Positions 18,786 through 28,251 are shown, counted from the stretch's first letter. The stretch is 64,000 nucleotides of DNA from Candidatus Nitrospira neomarina (GCF_032051675.1 NZ_CP116968.1:4333001-4397000), one strand, 5' to 3'. The notes: generated by a model from the letters alone, not told the origin. A program made the numbers and translations.

Positions 18786-19040
18786 CTAGACGGCGGGATA
18801 GACGCTCACCTTCCGGCGGGCGATTCCTCCTTCAAACTTAACGATCCCGTCTACCTTGGCAAAGAGGGTGTAGTCGCTTCCAAGTCCGACATTTGTCCCG
18901 GGGAAGAATTTTGTCCCGCGTTGACGAACGATGATGCTTCCGCCGCTCACCTTTTCGCCGGCATAGGCTTTGACGCCTAAATATTGTGGATTGCTATCGC
19001 GACCGTTGCGGGATGATCCGCCACCTTTTTTATGCGCCAT
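18786..19040 (-). CDS. rpmA: 50S ribosomal protein L27
   Basis: L27 reaches toward the peptidyl-transferase centre. The N-terminus [16 protein letters not shown] and the core [22 protein letters not shown] are diagnostic, and the length of 84 residues is normal. There is no N-terminal cleavage extension of the Firmicutes type. GGAGG lies ten bases before the ATG. It is transcribed after rplU. Confidence 0.97.
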   Translation of the reverse strand: MAHKKGGGSSRNGRDSNPQYLGVKAYAGEKVSGGSIIVRQRGTKFFPGTNVGLGSDYTLFAKVDGIVKFEGGIARRKVSVYPAV

Positions 19041-19071
19041 GAGTCAAACCTCCAAAGATTTCTATCAAGGA

Positions 19072-19389
19072 TTAAGCCGACGCCACAATTTCAGTGATTC
19101 GAACTTGCGTGAATCCCTGACGATGGCCCTTGGTCCGTCGATAGTTTTTTCGTCGTTTCTTTTTGAAAATGGTAATGGACCGGGTTCGCGCATGCCGGAT
19201 AATTTCTCCTTTGACTACTGCATCTGTAATCATGGGAGAGCCGACAATCGGCGCTTGGTCCGTTTGGACAAATCGCACTGAGTCAAATTGAATGATGGAT
19301 CCGACATCGCCTTCAAGTGACTCGACTTGTAGGATACCGTTCGGTTCCGCCCGGTATTGTTTTCCACCTGTTTCGATAATTGCATACAT
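19072..19389 (-). CDS. rplU: 50S ribosomal protein L21
   Basis: L21 binds 23S rRNA early in assembly. The 105-residue protein begins MYAIIETGGKQYRAEP and contains HARTRSITIFKKKRRKNYRRTKGHRQGFT, the L21 signature region, here described by its ends only (about residues 68-96). The start is the ATG with AAGGAG eight bases upstream; the open frame extends eight codons further without support. It is the first gene of rplU-rpmA-obgE-proB. Confidence 0.96.
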   Translation of the reverse strand: MYAIIETGGKQYRAEPNGILQVESLEGDVGSIIQFDSVRFVQTDQAPIVGSPMITDAVVKGEIIRHARTRSITIFKKKRRKNYRRTKGHRQGFTQVRITEIVASA

Positions 19390-19415
19390 GTTTTTTAGCT
19401 CCTTAACAAACACGC

Positions 19416-19445
19416 ATTTTGCCAGTATGTTTACATTTATGTCAA
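19416..19445 (-). promoter_or_regulatory. candidate sigma-70 promoter of rplU operon
   Basis: On the minus strand, TTGACA (19445-19440) is followed after 18 bases by CAAAAT (19421-19416). Transcription would begin near 19409 and leave a short leader containing the AAGGAG site. The -35 is perfect; the -10 matches four of six positions. Confidence 0.45.
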
Positions 19446-19544
19446 GATTTTAGTATATCATCACGCGTTCTTGATGCTTAGCAAAAAACTCTTCACTCAC
19501 TTGCCTTGTCTAGTTCAGCTACTGTCAATCGGAGAAGTATACCT

Positions 19545-20459
19545 ATGGTGACTGGTTCAAAAAAAATCTGGATGGATGGAGCCTTCGTCGATTGGGATGA
19601 GGCTTCGGTTCATGTTCTTACCCATTCCCTCCATTATGGTTTAGCGGCCTTTGAGGGGATTCGTTGTTATGAGGGCAAGGCCGGATCAAACATTTTTCGA
19701 TTACAAGAGCATGTGGACCGGCTCTTTGAGTCTGCCCATATTACGATGATGCCCATGCCTTTTACCAAAAAAGAGGTGTCGGCCGCCATTGTTGAGACAG
19801 TTCGGGTCAATCAATTGGCCTCCTGTTACATCCGCCCGATCGCCTATGTGGGATATGGCGCAATGGGTGTGTACCCTGGCGACAACCCGATTCGTCTGGC
19901 TATTGCGGCTTGGCCATGGGGATCGTATTTAGGGGAGGATGCCTTGGCGCAAGGCATCAGGGCAAAAATTTCATCCTTCACCCGGCACCATGTGAATGTA
20001 TCCATGACCCGGGCAAAAATCTCGGGATATTACGTCAATTCGATTTTGGCCAAATGGGAGGCGAAGAAGTCAGGATATGCCGAATCTATTCTCCTTGATC
20101 CTGATGGATATGTCTCTGAGGGAACAGGAGAAAACGTGTTTATCGTGAAAAAGGGGGTCTTAAAAACGACTCCCTTGACCTCGATCCTGGACGGGATTAC
20201 CCGGAATTCGATCCTTGAAATGGCAAGAGCCAAAAACATCCCGGTGATTGAGGAGCGGTTTACTCGGGATGGGATGTATGTGGCAGACGAAATATTTCTT
20301 ACCGGAACCGCTGCCGAAGTGACACCGGTTCGCGAATTGGATGATCGAAAAATCGGCGAAGGTAAGCCAGGGGCTCTCACGAAATCCCTGCAGGATGAAT
20401 TCTTTAGAATTGTGCGTGGCGAAGAATCTGCGTATGCCAATTGGCTGACTCCTATTTAG
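19545..20459 (+). CDS. ilvE: branched-chain amino acid aminotransferase
   Basis: IlvE is a fold-type IV PLP transaminase for Leu, Ile and Val. Diagnostic parts are KIWMDGAFVDWDEASVHVLTHSLHYG at the start (given by its ends), FEGIRCY, YIRPIAYVGYGAMG, the PLP-lysine region MTRAKISGYYVNS, and GYVSEGTGENVF and LTGTAAEVTPV. I start at MVTGSKK, which has GGAGAAG upstream; an in-frame TTG at 19506 would add 13 residues. It is a single gene divergent from rplU and convergent with secG, separated by a hairpin overlapping its stop. Confidence 0.95.
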   Translation: MVTGSKKIWMDGAFVDWDEASVHVLTHSLHYGLAAFEGIRCYEGKAGSNIFRLQEHVDRLFESAHITMMPMPFTKKEVSAAIVETVRVNQLASCYIRPIAYVGYGAMGVYPGDNPIRLAIAAWPWGSYLGEDALAQGIRAKISSFTRHHVNVSMTRAKISGYYVNSILAKWEAKKSGYAESILLDPDGYVSEGTGENVFIVKKGVLKTTPLTSILDGITRNSILEMARAKNIPVIEERFTRDGMYVADEIFLTGTAAEVTPVRELDDRKIGEGKPGALTKSLQDEFFRIVRGEESAYANWLTPI

Positions 20460-20467
20460 GAGTCAGC
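20444..20467. terminator. hairpin terminator overlapping the ilvE stop
   Basis: A perfect 9-bp stem (GCTGACTCC, six-base loop, GGAGTCAGC) whose left arm is still coding. The ilvE TAG spans the loop and right arm. It is followed by TCTTCTC on the plus strand, a weak T-tract. It may also serve the convergent secG transcript. Confidence 0.55.
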
Positions 20468-20550
20468 TCTTCTCACTCAGGTGGCCCCCATGATCATGGG
20501 CCATTTCATCAATCAATTGTCAAAATAGTCGCCGACTCAGTAAAGAATAT

Positions 20551-20922
20551 TTACGGAGCAGTCGGGGCGGGAGTCGTTTCTGACGTGGGTTCAGTTGCGT
20601 TGGTTTCAGTTGGAGGAGCTGTCTCCGTAGTCGTTGGAGAAGACGTTTCATGGTGTGAGGTTGGGTGAAGATCTATGACGGTGGACGAGGTATTAGCCTG
20701 TTTAGAAAGTAATGCAAGGCTGAGCGATGTCAGCATAAACACAATAGCAGCTCCCACGGTGATCTTGCTTAAAAACGTACCGGGGCCCCGGCTTCCAAAC
20801 ACCGTTTGAGAAGATCCTCCAAATGAAGCACCGATTTCAGCGCCTTTTCCTGCCTGAAGCAAGATGGCGGCAATCATGAGAAAACAGACAATGATATGAA
20901 GAATGACGGTCAGGGTATACAT
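20551..20922 (-). CDS. secG: preprotein translocase subunit SecG
   Basis: SecG is the small accessory subunit of the SecYEG channel. The 123-residue protein has a first membrane helix (LTVILHIIVCFLMIAAILL), the conserved cytoplasmic loop LQAGKGAEIGASFGGSSQTVFGSRG (given by its ends) and a second helix (ITVGAAIVFMLTSLSLALL). The C-terminal 50 residues are a Thr/Pro/Glu-rich tail. It follows tpiA by about 30 bases, a very common gene order. Confidence 0.93.
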   Translation of the reverse strand: MYTLTVILHIIVCFLMIAAILLQAGKGAEIGASFGGSSQTVFGSRGPGTFLSKITVGAAIVFMLTSLSLALLSKQANTSSTVIDLHPTSHHETSSPTTTETAPPTETNATEPTSETTPAPTAP

Positions 20923-20953
20923 AATGTGTACGTGTTCTTTGGAGTGTTCCTGG

Positions 20954-21712
20954 TTAATTGGAAGAAGCTAATTCGGCTATCTTAACAAAGGATTCGGAAT
21001 TCAAACAAGCTTTTCCCACGAGAGCTCCATTAATTTGTGAAGATTGAAAGAGACTTTTGGCATTGTCCTGGGTCACGCTGCCACCGTATATGATTCTGGT
21101 TTGATCAGGTTTGATGCCCCATTGCATGGCAAGAAAAGACCGGATGTGGCCGTGGACCTCGGCTGCCTGGTCGACGGTAGCCGCCTGGCCGGTCCCAATG
21201 GCCCAGACAGGTTCGTAGGCGATGGTGATCCTCGCAAAATCTTTGGATTCGAGACCTTCAAGGCAGGTTTGTAATTGCTGTTGAATGACGGCCTGCGTGT
21301 TATTGGATTGACGTTCCTCCAGACGTTCCCCGACACATAAAATCGGTAGGAGGTTATGGCGGAAGGCGGCGTGGACTTTTTTGTTAATATCCTGGTCGGT
21401 TTCTCCAAAAATATGCCGTCGTTCGGAATGCCCAATAATGACATAATGACAGCCGACGTCCCGCAGCATGGGTGGCGAAATTTCTCCGGTAAAGGCGCCC
21501 TCGTCACTCGCGCAGGTATTTTGCGCAGCCAATTTGATAGAAGTCGAAGCCAGCAGGCGTGCAACTGCTGGCAACGACACGAAGGGGGGAGCGATGGCCA
21601 ATTCTACCGAAGCTTGCGGTTGATATATCCGGAGAATATCGGTCACAAGGGACTCGGCCTGGGAAATCGTCTTGTGCATTTTCCAATTGCCGACAATGAA
21701 TCGACTGCGCAT
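20954..21712 (-). CDS. tpiA: triosephosphate isomerase
   Basis: TpiA interconverts dihydroxyacetone phosphate and glyceraldehyde 3-phosphate. The active-site residues are visible: Asn and Lys in GNWKMHKT, His in IIGHSERR, Glu in IAYEPVWAIGTG, and the phosphate loop IIYGGSVTQDNA. The length of 252 residues is normal. GAGGT precedes the ATG. It is the third gene of gap-pgk-tpiA-secG. Confidence 0.96.
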   Translation of the reverse strand: MRSRFIVGNWKMHKTISQAESLVTDILRIYQPQASVELAIAPPFVSLPAVARLLASTSIKLAAQNTCASDEGAFTGEISPPMLRDVGCHYVIIGHSERRHIFGETDQDINKKVHAAFRHNLLPILCVGERLEERQSNNTQAVIQQQLQTCLEGLESKDFARITIAYEPVWAIGTGQAATVDQAAEVHGHIRSFLAMQWGIKPDQTRIIYGGSVTQDNAKSLFQSSQINGALVGKACLNSESFVKIAELASSN

Positions 21713-21757
21713 GAGGACCTCTTAACTTTTGGAATTCAAAAAAGGGGGGCGTTGGGA

Positions 21758-22957
21758 TCAAAGACGATCGGGTAAGGCTGCAAGCCCCGGCATATGCTTG
21801 CCTTCCAGGAGTTGGAGTGCCGCACCACCACCGGTTGAAATGAAGGACATACTTTCCGATTCTCCAGCTCGATACACGGCGAGAGCCGTATCTCCTCCTC
21901 CCACAATTGTTTTCGCATAGGCATTGGCCACAGCATGGGCCATTGCATAGGTCCCGCGTGAAAATGCATCACGCTCAAAGACTCCCATGGGGCCATTCCA
22001 CAAAATGGTTTTGGCGTTTTGGACGGCTTCGCTAAACAGGCGGACCGACGCGGGTCCGATGTCCATGCCATACCAGCCCGCGGGGATTTCCTGCACCGGG
22101 ACAATTTTTGTTTCCGCTTCAGGGTCGAGACTGGCGGCGACCACACAATCGACGGGAAGATAGAATTTGATTTTTTGAGCCATCGCCTGTTCGTGAATGC
22201 GTTTGGCAAAGTCCAGCATGTCTTTTTCGACGAGAGACTGGCCGATTTCCAATCCCATGGCCTTAATAAAGGTAAAGGCCATGCCGCCACCGATGATGAC
22301 TTTATCGACCACTTTGCCAAGATTTTCAATGACCCCGATTTTTCCCGAAACTTTGGCCCCTCCCAAAATGGCCACAAACGGACGAACAGGGTTCTCCACT
22401 GTGCCTTCCAGAGCTTCGACTTCCCGTTTCATGAGAAATCCTGCCGCAGATACCTTCACATATTTGGTGACGCCGACAGTGGAGGCATGAGACCGGTGAG
22501 CGGTTCCAAATGCGTCATTGATGTACACCTCTGCCAATGAGGCCAATTGTGCCGAGAAATGGTCGTCGTTTTTCTCTTCTTCCGGATGAAAGCGCAAATT
22601 TTCTAAGACCACCACGTCGCCCGGTTTGGCTTTGTTGACGACAGTTTCAACGGTCGGCCCAATGCAATCGCCGACAAATTCAACCGGTTTATTTAATAGT
22701 CGCTGGAGTCGCTTGGCCACGGGAGCCAGACTGAGGGCCTGGTTGATGGTTCCATCCGGGCGTCCCAGGTGGGAACAGAGAATGACGACAGCGTTTTCAT
22801 CTACAGCACGGTTGATGGTGGGAAGGGCGGCCCGTATCCTTGAATCGTCCGTGATCTGGCAGGAGTCATCGAGGGGAACGTTAAAATCCACGCGAATCAG
22901 TACGCGTTTGTTACGGAGGTCAAGCTGATCAATGGTTTGTTTTTTTAAATGCTTCAT
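21758..22957 (-). CDS. pgk: phosphoglycerate kinase
   Basis: Pgk makes ATP from 1,3-bisphosphoglycerate, or runs in reverse for carbon fixation. The N-domain has RVDFNVPLDDSCQI, SHLGRPDG and ENLRFHPEEEKND. The C-domain has the nucleotide site GGAKVSGKIGV, WNGPMGVFE and GGGDTALAV. The length of 399 residues is normal. AAGGAAGG precedes the ATG. It sits 68 bases downstream of gap. Confidence 0.97.
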   Translation of the reverse strand: MKHLKKQTIDQLDLRNKRVLIRVDFNVPLDDSCQITDDSRIRAALPTINRAVDENAVVILCSHLGRPDGTINQALSLAPVAKRLQRLLNKPVEFVGDCIGPTVETVVNKAKPGDVVVLENLRFHPEEEKNDDHFSAQLASLAEVYINDAFGTAHRSHASTVGVTKYVKVSAAGFLMKREVEALEGTVENPVRPFVAILGGAKVSGKIGVIENLGKVVDKVIIGGGMAFTFIKAMGLEIGQSLVEKDMLDFAKRIHEQAMAQKIKFYLPVDCVVAASLDPEAETKIVPVQEIPAGWYGMDIGPASVRLFSEAVQNAKTILWNGPMGVFERDAFSRGTYAMAHAVANAYAKTIVGGGDTALAVYRAGESESMSFISTGGGAALQLLEGKHMPGLAALPDRL

Positions 22958-23025
22958 GCCTTCCTTTCCCTTCGGATACCGGTGGTTCGCGGGGGAAAGC
23001 CGGATAACACTGCGGTAATGTGTAT

Positions 23026-24030
23026 TTAACGGTGTTGAGCGAGAACATTGATCAGATCATGTAAGCGACACGAATATCCCCATTCATTGTCATACCAGGC
23101 AAATACCTTAACCAGTCGTTTATTGATGACGGATGTGAGAGGTGCGTCCACGGTGGCTGAGTATGAACACCCATTGAGATCACTTGAAACAATAGGGGCT
23201 TCAGAGACCTGCAAATAACCCTTTAACGATCCCTGGGCAGCTTGTTGAAAGGCCGCGTTTACCGTTGCCGCATCACAATCGCGTTCGACTTCAACTGAAA
23301 GGTCAATGAGCGAGACATTGGGGGTCGGTACTCGAATGGCCATGCCATCGATTTTCCCTTTCAATTCCGGGATGACCAGGTACAACGCTTTGGCCGCCCC
23401 GGTTGATGTAGGAATCATGGATAAGGTGGCCGCCCGTGCCCGTCGTAAATCCTTATGAGGCAAATCAAGCAGTTGTTGATCGTTGGTGTACGAATGAATG
23501 GTGGTCATAAATCCGTGCTTGATGCCGAATTCCTGTAAAAGGACTTTCGACACAGGAGCAAGACAATTGGTCGTACAGGAGGCATTGGATATGATGGTGT
23601 GTTGTTGAGGATCGTAGTCGGAGTCATTTACGCCTAACACGATCGTGATATCCGGGTCTTTGGCAGGTGCTGAAATAAGGACCCGTTTGGCTCCGGCGGA
23701 AATGTGTTGTCCCGCGCCTTTCCGGTCGGTAAAACGCCCAGTGGATTCAATGACGAAATCGATCTGGTGTTCTTTCCACGGCAAAGTCTGAGGGTCTTTG
23801 ATGGCCAGGATCTGAATCTTTTTCCCATTGACTGTCAGAAAGTCTGGTCCGTGTTGAATATCGGCCTGAAATTTTCCATGAATCGAGTCATAGGTCAAGA
23901 GATGGGCCAGGGTTTGCGAGTCAGTCAGGTCATTGATGGCCACAATCTCGATGGCAGGATCATTGAAGCAGGTCCGGAAAAAATTTCTTCCTATGCGACC
24001 AAACCCATTAATGGCAACGCGGATACTCAT
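23026..24030 (-). CDS. gap: glyceraldehyde-3-phosphate dehydrogenase, type I
   Basis: Gap oxidises glyceraldehyde 3-phosphate with phosphate and a nicotinamide cofactor, reversibly. The Rossmann start VAINGFGRIGRNFFR and the active-site SNASCTTNCLAP (Cys152) are present, as is WYDNEWGYSCRL at the C-terminus. Asp in INDLTD near residue 34 suggests NAD preference. The gene leads the operon gap-pgk-tpiA-secG behind a near-consensus promoter. Confidence 0.96.
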   Translation of the reverse strand: MSIRVAINGFGRIGRNFFRTCFNDPAIEIVAINDLTDSQTLAHLLTYDSIHGKFQADIQHGPDFLTVNGKKIQILAIKDPQTLPWKEHQIDFVIESTGRFTDRKGAGQHISAGAKRVLISAPAKDPDITIVLGVNDSDYDPQQHTIISNASCTTNCLAPVSKVLLQEFGIKHGFMTTIHSYTNDQQLLDLPHKDLRRARAATLSMIPTSTGAAKALYLVIPELKGKIDGMAIRVPTPNVSLIDLSVEVERDCDAATVNAAFQQAAQGSLKGYLQVSEAPIVSSDLNGCSYSATVDAPLTSVINKRLVKVFAWYDNEWGYSCRLHDLINVLAQHR

Positions 24031-24082
24031 AGTTTGATATACCTAACTAAATGAAAATAAGGGAATCTTTTATAGGAATATG

Positions 24083-24111
24083 ATCGTAATTTCACAATAG
24101 CATGAAGTCAA
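24083..24111 (-). promoter_or_regulatory. candidate sigma-70 promoter of gap operon
   Basis: On the minus strand TTGACT (24111-24106) is followed after exactly 17 bases by TACGAT (24088-24083), about 53 bases before the gap start codon. Both boxes match five or four of six consensus positions at optimal spacing. Confidence 0.6.
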
Positions 24112-24322
24112 GAAAATATCGCGAGTCTGTCTCAAGAAAGTTCCTCGTTTGCCTGGATTGTGAGAGCAATGAGACTTTGAAAAGTCACGCGATTCCCGTG
24201 AACATGGTTTTTGTGTGCCCACTTTGGACTGAGAAACGTGAGGTTGAGCTTTTTATCGGTCGCTCTGGTAGGAGAAGAATTCTTCTTTAGAAGGTGCTCG
24301 AGGATTGTGCGATTTGAGGTTG

Positions 24323-25306
24323 CTAGAGAATTTTCATCGCGGTTTTCACTTCCTGCATCGTCTCCTGTGCCACGTGAGAGGCCCGTTTTCGTCCTTCTTC
24401 TACCATTTCCTGGGTCTGTTCGGGATGTTGAAGGATTGTGGCCCGTTTGTCCCACATAGGTCGGTAGCGTTCCACCATGGCGTCGGCAACTTGGCGCTTG
24501 CAATCAATGCATCCAATGGCAGCGGTGCGGCAATCCTGTTCAACCTGTTTGACGACGTCGGATGATGAATAAATTTTGTGAAAGTCGAAAACCGGGCAGA
24601 CATCTGGATTGCCCTTGTCGGTCCGGCGAACGCGTGCCGGATCCGTCACCATGGTTTTGAGCTTTTGTCGAACGACCGGCTCGGTATCGGAAAGATTGAT
24701 CGTATTGCCGTAACTTTTGCTCATTTTGCGTCCGTCGGTGCCCATGACTTTGGGGAATTGTGTGAGATGTGCCTTGGGTTCAGGAAATACCGGCGAATAG
24801 AGATTGTTGAACCGGCGGCCTATTTCCCGTGTGAGTTCCAAATGGGGAAGCTGATCCTTGCCGACCGGGACAATATCGGGTTTGTATAACAGAATGTCAG
24901 CCGCCTGGAGGACCGGATAGCCCAAAAATCCATAGGTGGAAAGATCTTTTTCTTTGATCTCCTCCTGCTTTTCCTTATACGTAGGATTTCTCTCCAACCA
25001 GGGAATGGGCACAATCATAGAGAACAGCAAATGAAGAATAGCGTGTTCGGGAATGCTGGATTGGACAAATACCGTAGCCCGATCCGGATCAATGCCGGCA
25101 GACAGCCAATCAACCAGCAATTCCTGTGTAAAATCTTTAATCCGGCCGGTGTCGGCATAATTTGTCGACATGGCATGCCAGTCGGCCACAAAAAAATAAC
25201 ATTCATATTGGGCTTGTAAGGATTTCCAATTTTCCAGCGCCCCAAGAAGGTTGCCTAAATGCATGAGCCCGCTCGGTTGCATGCCGCTGAGTACTCGTGT
25301 GGTCAT
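24323..25306 (-). CDS. trpS: tryptophanyl-tRNA synthetase with 4Fe-4S motif
   Basis: A class I aminoacyl-tRNA synthetase. The HIGH-like motif HLGN (16-19) and KMSKS (194-198) are present. Near the C-terminus four cysteines (237, 259, 266, 269) in GNPDVCP..CRTAAIGCIDCK match, almost to the residue, the cluster-binding pattern known from Thermotoga maritima TrpRS, C-x22-C-x6-C-x2-C; here the first spacing is 21. The protein therefore probably carries a 4Fe-4S cluster next to the anticodon-binding surface. It heads the minus-strand run toward gap, with a 290-base gap between. The M50 protease gene lies 20 bases upstream. Confidence 0.95.
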   Translation of the reverse strand: MTTRVLSGMQPSGLMHLGNLLGALENWKSLQAQYECYFFVADWHAMSTNYADTGRIKDFTQELLVDWLSAGIDPDRATVFVQSSIPEHAILHLLFSMIVPIPWLERNPTYKEKQEEIKEKDLSTYGFLGYPVLQAADILLYKPDIVPVGKDQLPHLELTREIGRRFNNLYSPVFPEPKAHLTQFPKVMGTDGRKMSKSYGNTINLSDTEPVVRQKLKTMVTDPARVRRTDKGNPDVCPVFDFHKIYSSSDVVKQVEQDCRTAAIGCIDCKRQVADAMVERYRPMWDKRATILQHPEQTQEMVEEGRKRASHVAQETMQEVKTAMKIL

Positions 25307-25326
25307 AGTCAGTATTCCGGTTCCAG

Positions 25327-26049
25327 TTATGTAATAAAAGCAGGTAAAAAGAGGTGTTGAAATACCTGAAACACCATTCCGATAAAGCTGCTGATTATGG
25401 GGATATACGAATTCAGCATCAGGAGTCCTAAAATAAGAAACATCCCATAGGGTTCCAACCGGTTTAAGACTTCCGCGGAACTGACCGGGAGGAGGCTACG
25501 AAGGACCCGGCTCCCATCCAAAGGAGGAACCGGTAGAAGATTGAACGAAAATAACACGATATTAATGATCATGGAAGATAAGGCCATGGCCGTGAGGGGA
25601 ACCAGGATCATGCCGAGAAGATCGCGGCGTGGTTCAACGCCAGGCTGGGGAGGCCAGTTGGCTTGGAGGGTGGGGTCGAGATACAGAAACAGGGCGAGCA
25701 GCAGGCTGCTGACAATGGCTAAAAACAAATTCATGAGTGGTCCGGCTATGGCCACAAACGCCATATCCCGTCTGGGGTTATGGAGTTGGTCAGGATTGAC
25801 TGGAACGGGTTTGGCCCAACCAAACACAAACCCTCCAGGTATCAGAGACAACATCAGTGGCACAATGATGCTTCCATACAGGTCGATGTGCGGGAGGGGA
25901 TTGATGGTGAGTCGGCCCAGGTTTTTGGCTGTCTGGTCCCCAAAGAAATTTGCGACCCACCCATGGGCGCATTCGTGAAACACCACTGCGGCCATGAGTG
26001 GAACCAGCATGAAAGAGAGGTTATAAAGAAAAGAGGAAAGGGAATCCAT
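25327..26049 (-). CDS. site-2 protease family (M50) membrane metalloprotease
   Basis: A 240-residue polytopic membrane protein of the short M50B/SpoIVFB-like YwhC group, often adjacent to trpS. The zinc motif HECAH sits in the first helix (VVFHECAHGWVANFFGD). The third ligand is in the later NLLPVPPLDGSRV. The family cleaves membrane-embedded substrates; the substrate here is unknown. It is 20 bases from trpS and 5 bases from the upstream TPR/binding-protein gene, so the three are likely cotranscribed. Confidence 0.9.
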   Translation of the reverse strand: MDSLSSFLYNLSFMLVPLMAAVVFHECAHGWVANFFGDQTAKNLGRLTINPLPHIDLYGSIIVPLMLSLIPGGFVFGWAKPVPVNPDQLHNPRRDMAFVAIAGPLMNLFLAIVSSLLLALFLYLDPTLQANWPPQPGVEPRRDLLGMILVPLTAMALSSMIINIVLFSFNLLPVPPLDGSRVLRSLLPVSSAEVLNRLEPYGMFLILGLLMLNSYIPIISSFIGMVFQVFQHLFLPAFIT

Positions 26050-26054
26050 GTGGT

Positions 26055-27998
26055 TTAGTTGAGTTGGGTGAAGGTCTTGTCTTTGACCTGGAGGAGGTAG
26101 AGCCTTCGGTTCAGTATGCCGGCGGAACTAAAAGAGGCAAATCCGCTCAACGCCGGCAAGTCAGAGCGTCGCACAAGCTGGTCCCAGACACCTTGTCCGG
26201 ATTGAGCACCCTGGCGGATGGTTTCCATCACCATGGTTGCCGCATCATAGGCCTGGAAGGCAAAGAGGGAGGGTTCCTTTTGGAACTGATTGCGATACCG
26301 CTGAACAAACATCTGAATATTAGGATCAGGGCTGTTGGGGAAAAAACCATCGACAAAAATATGACCGTCCAGATCGTGTTTGGCCCACCGAAATATCTCA
26401 GAGTTATGCCAGCTATTGCCGCCTAAAATCGGCACATTCATGTCATAAAATGCCAGTTGAGCCGCAATGAGGGCCAAGTGTACTGGTTGTCCCGGGACAA
26501 ACACGGCGTCAAACCCGGGTGTGTAGACTAAGCGATCTTCTCCGGTTCGGGTTTTTTCGTTTTGGGTGGTGCCGTATTTAGCCAGATCTTTCTCCTTCAA
26601 GCGGCGTAATTGTTCACCAATATCGGTCTGGTCATCAGCATAACCTTCTGAGGCGATAATTTCCCCGCCGGAGTGCAACACTTCCTTCGCAAACATATCC
26701 GCCATTTCTCGTCCATACGCTGTTTGGGGATAAATAATGCCAAAACGGTGGTATCCCAGTTTTAGGATGGCATATTCCACCAGTCGTTTGGCCTGGACGG
26801 ATGAGGTCATAGCGGTACTAAACCAAAATGATCCAAACTGCCGAACATTTAAGAGCGTGGATGAAGGGGTGATAAACGGCGTGACATAGTCATCAGGGAG
26901 TCGGCCGAGACCCTGTATCTCACGTGACAATAGGGGCCCTACGACCGCAAGGGGCCGAAATTCATCAAGCATTTGTTGTATCTCGACGCGCAACGGAGCG
27001 GTGAGGGTTGTGGTATCTTTCACGACCAGCCCGATCGAAGTCAGTCCCCATTGTTCCTTGGCAATTTCGAGAGCGAGTCGAATGCCGTTTAACGAATCCG
27101 TGCCATACGTTTTCATGGGACCGGAAAAAGGCAGGGCAGCTGCCAAAATATGCGAATGAAATTTGATTTTGCTGATAAATGATTGCAGGAGGGCCATTGC
27201 CGTTTGAGCATAGGGATGGGTGGGAAAGCGTTTGAGAAATCCCCGGATATCCCGTTCGGCAAGGACCTCATCCCCGTGGGCGGTATGCAGTTCAATCAGC
27301 CGGATGGTGGCGATGTCACCCGGATACCGGGAGGAATAACTCTCAACCAGTTCCTGGAGCGCGGATTCGTCTAACTGCTGTAAAATCAGAGTTTGAGTAA
27401 GACTTTCTAACTCGAGCCGTTCGGTCTGATTGGCCAGACTCATTTCATTTAACAGGGCTTTTACCGCGCCTAGCGGGTTGTGATTGTTTAACTCGGTTTG
27501 ACGAATCAATTGGAATATGGACCGGCGCAGGTCCAGATCCGTGGCATAATCCAATGCCTGATACAGTTGATCCAGGGCAGGCTCATAGTTCTGTAACTCG
27601 ATATAGAGTTCCGCCATTAAGACCCGGGCCGGGTTTGTGGAATGCGAAAAGGGAAATTCTTCCAGGAGTTGCTTTAAAACCGTAAGGGCATCCGTCGGCT
27701 GGTGATCATGTTTCAAGGCGGTGGCTTGCAAAAGATAGGCTTCTTCCAGGATCTCTGGAGGGGGGAATGAATCAATCAGCTTCTCGAGAGTCGTAATGGC
27801 GGCTGCAGGATTATCGGCTTCCAGCTCCAATCTTGCCTGATCCAGAAGAGGAGAAGTGGAAGATTGTTGAGCAAATGCGAGGTTGATGTCTCCGCCCAAG
27901 AAGGGCCACCATCCCTGGTCCATCAGCAATCCCGAGCTTCCCAGGATGAGACACAACAGGGTTCGCAGCAACAGATATGTAAGTCTGACAGTCGTCAA
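26055..27998 (-). CDS. TPR plus periplasmic-binding-fold protein, LpoA-like
   Basis: An exported protein of about 647 residues. The N-terminal half is helical with TPR-like repeats (for example ALTVLKQLLEEFPFSHSTNPARVLMAELY, described by its ends). The C-terminal half is a type 1 periplasmic-binding fold (ILAAALPFSGPM, GPLLSREIQG, HRFGIIYPQTAYGREM, PILGGNSW, AFQAYDAATMVME). The same combination occurs in LpoA, the activator of penicillin-binding protein PBP1A, and in some branched-chain amino acid receptors. The start is uncertain. I use a TTG at 27998 just ahead of the signal-like LLLRTLLCLILGSS. An ATG at 28199 adds 67 residues that look non-coding. Confidence 0.7.
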   Translation of the reverse strand: MTTVRLTYLLLRTLLCLILGSSGLLMDQGWWPFLGGDINLAFAQQSSTSPLLDQARLELEADNPAAAITTLEKLIDSFPPPEILEEAYLLQATALKHDHQPTDALTVLKQLLEEFPFSHSTNPARVLMAELYIELQNYEPALDQLYQALDYATDLDLRRSIFQLIRQTELNNHNPLGAVKALLNEMSLANQTERLELESLTQTLILQQLDESALQELVESYSSRYPGDIATIRLIELHTAHGDEVLAERDIRGFLKRFPTHPYAQTAMALLQSFISKIKFHSHILAAALPFSGPMKTYGTDSLNGIRLALEIAKEQWGLTSIGLVVKDTTTLTAPLRVEIQQMLDEFRPLAVVGPLLSREIQGLGRLPDDYVTPFITPSSTLLNVRQFGSFWFSTAMTSSVQAKRLVEYAILKLGYHRFGIIYPQTAYGREMADMFAKEVLHSGGEIIASEGYADDQTDIGEQLRRLKEKDLAKYGTTQNEKTRTGEDRLVYTPGFDAVFVPGQPVHLALIAAQLAFYDMNVPILGGNSWHNSEIFRWAKHDLDGHIFVDGFFPNSPDPNIQMFVQRYRNQFQKEPSLFAFQAYDAATMVMETIRQGAQSGQGVWDQLVRRSDLPALSGFASFSSAGILNRRLYLLQVKDKTFTQLN

Positions 27999-28251
27999 AG
28001 GGAATGTACCTAAACGCCTTGGAAATGGAAGGGATTGTTCGTATGGAAACAGGCCAATACCCGAATGCTTGGGTGGATAATTCACAAGCAGAATACGGTG
28101 ACGACAATGCTTTTCTTGTTTAGTATACCAGGAAGTCCGCTTACCAAAATAGAAGAATGCAAGAAAATCTCTGGATAGGATTAAGAGCGGTGGGGGCATG
28201 AAAAGGTTTGTGGTTCTTCCATCATGAAGATGAGGATGGCATAAAGAGGCG

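Noticed and set aside
24275-24292. AGAAGAATTCTTCT palindrome behind trpS as a terminator
   Set aside because: It has no loop and no T-run, so it cannot be a normal hairpin terminator.
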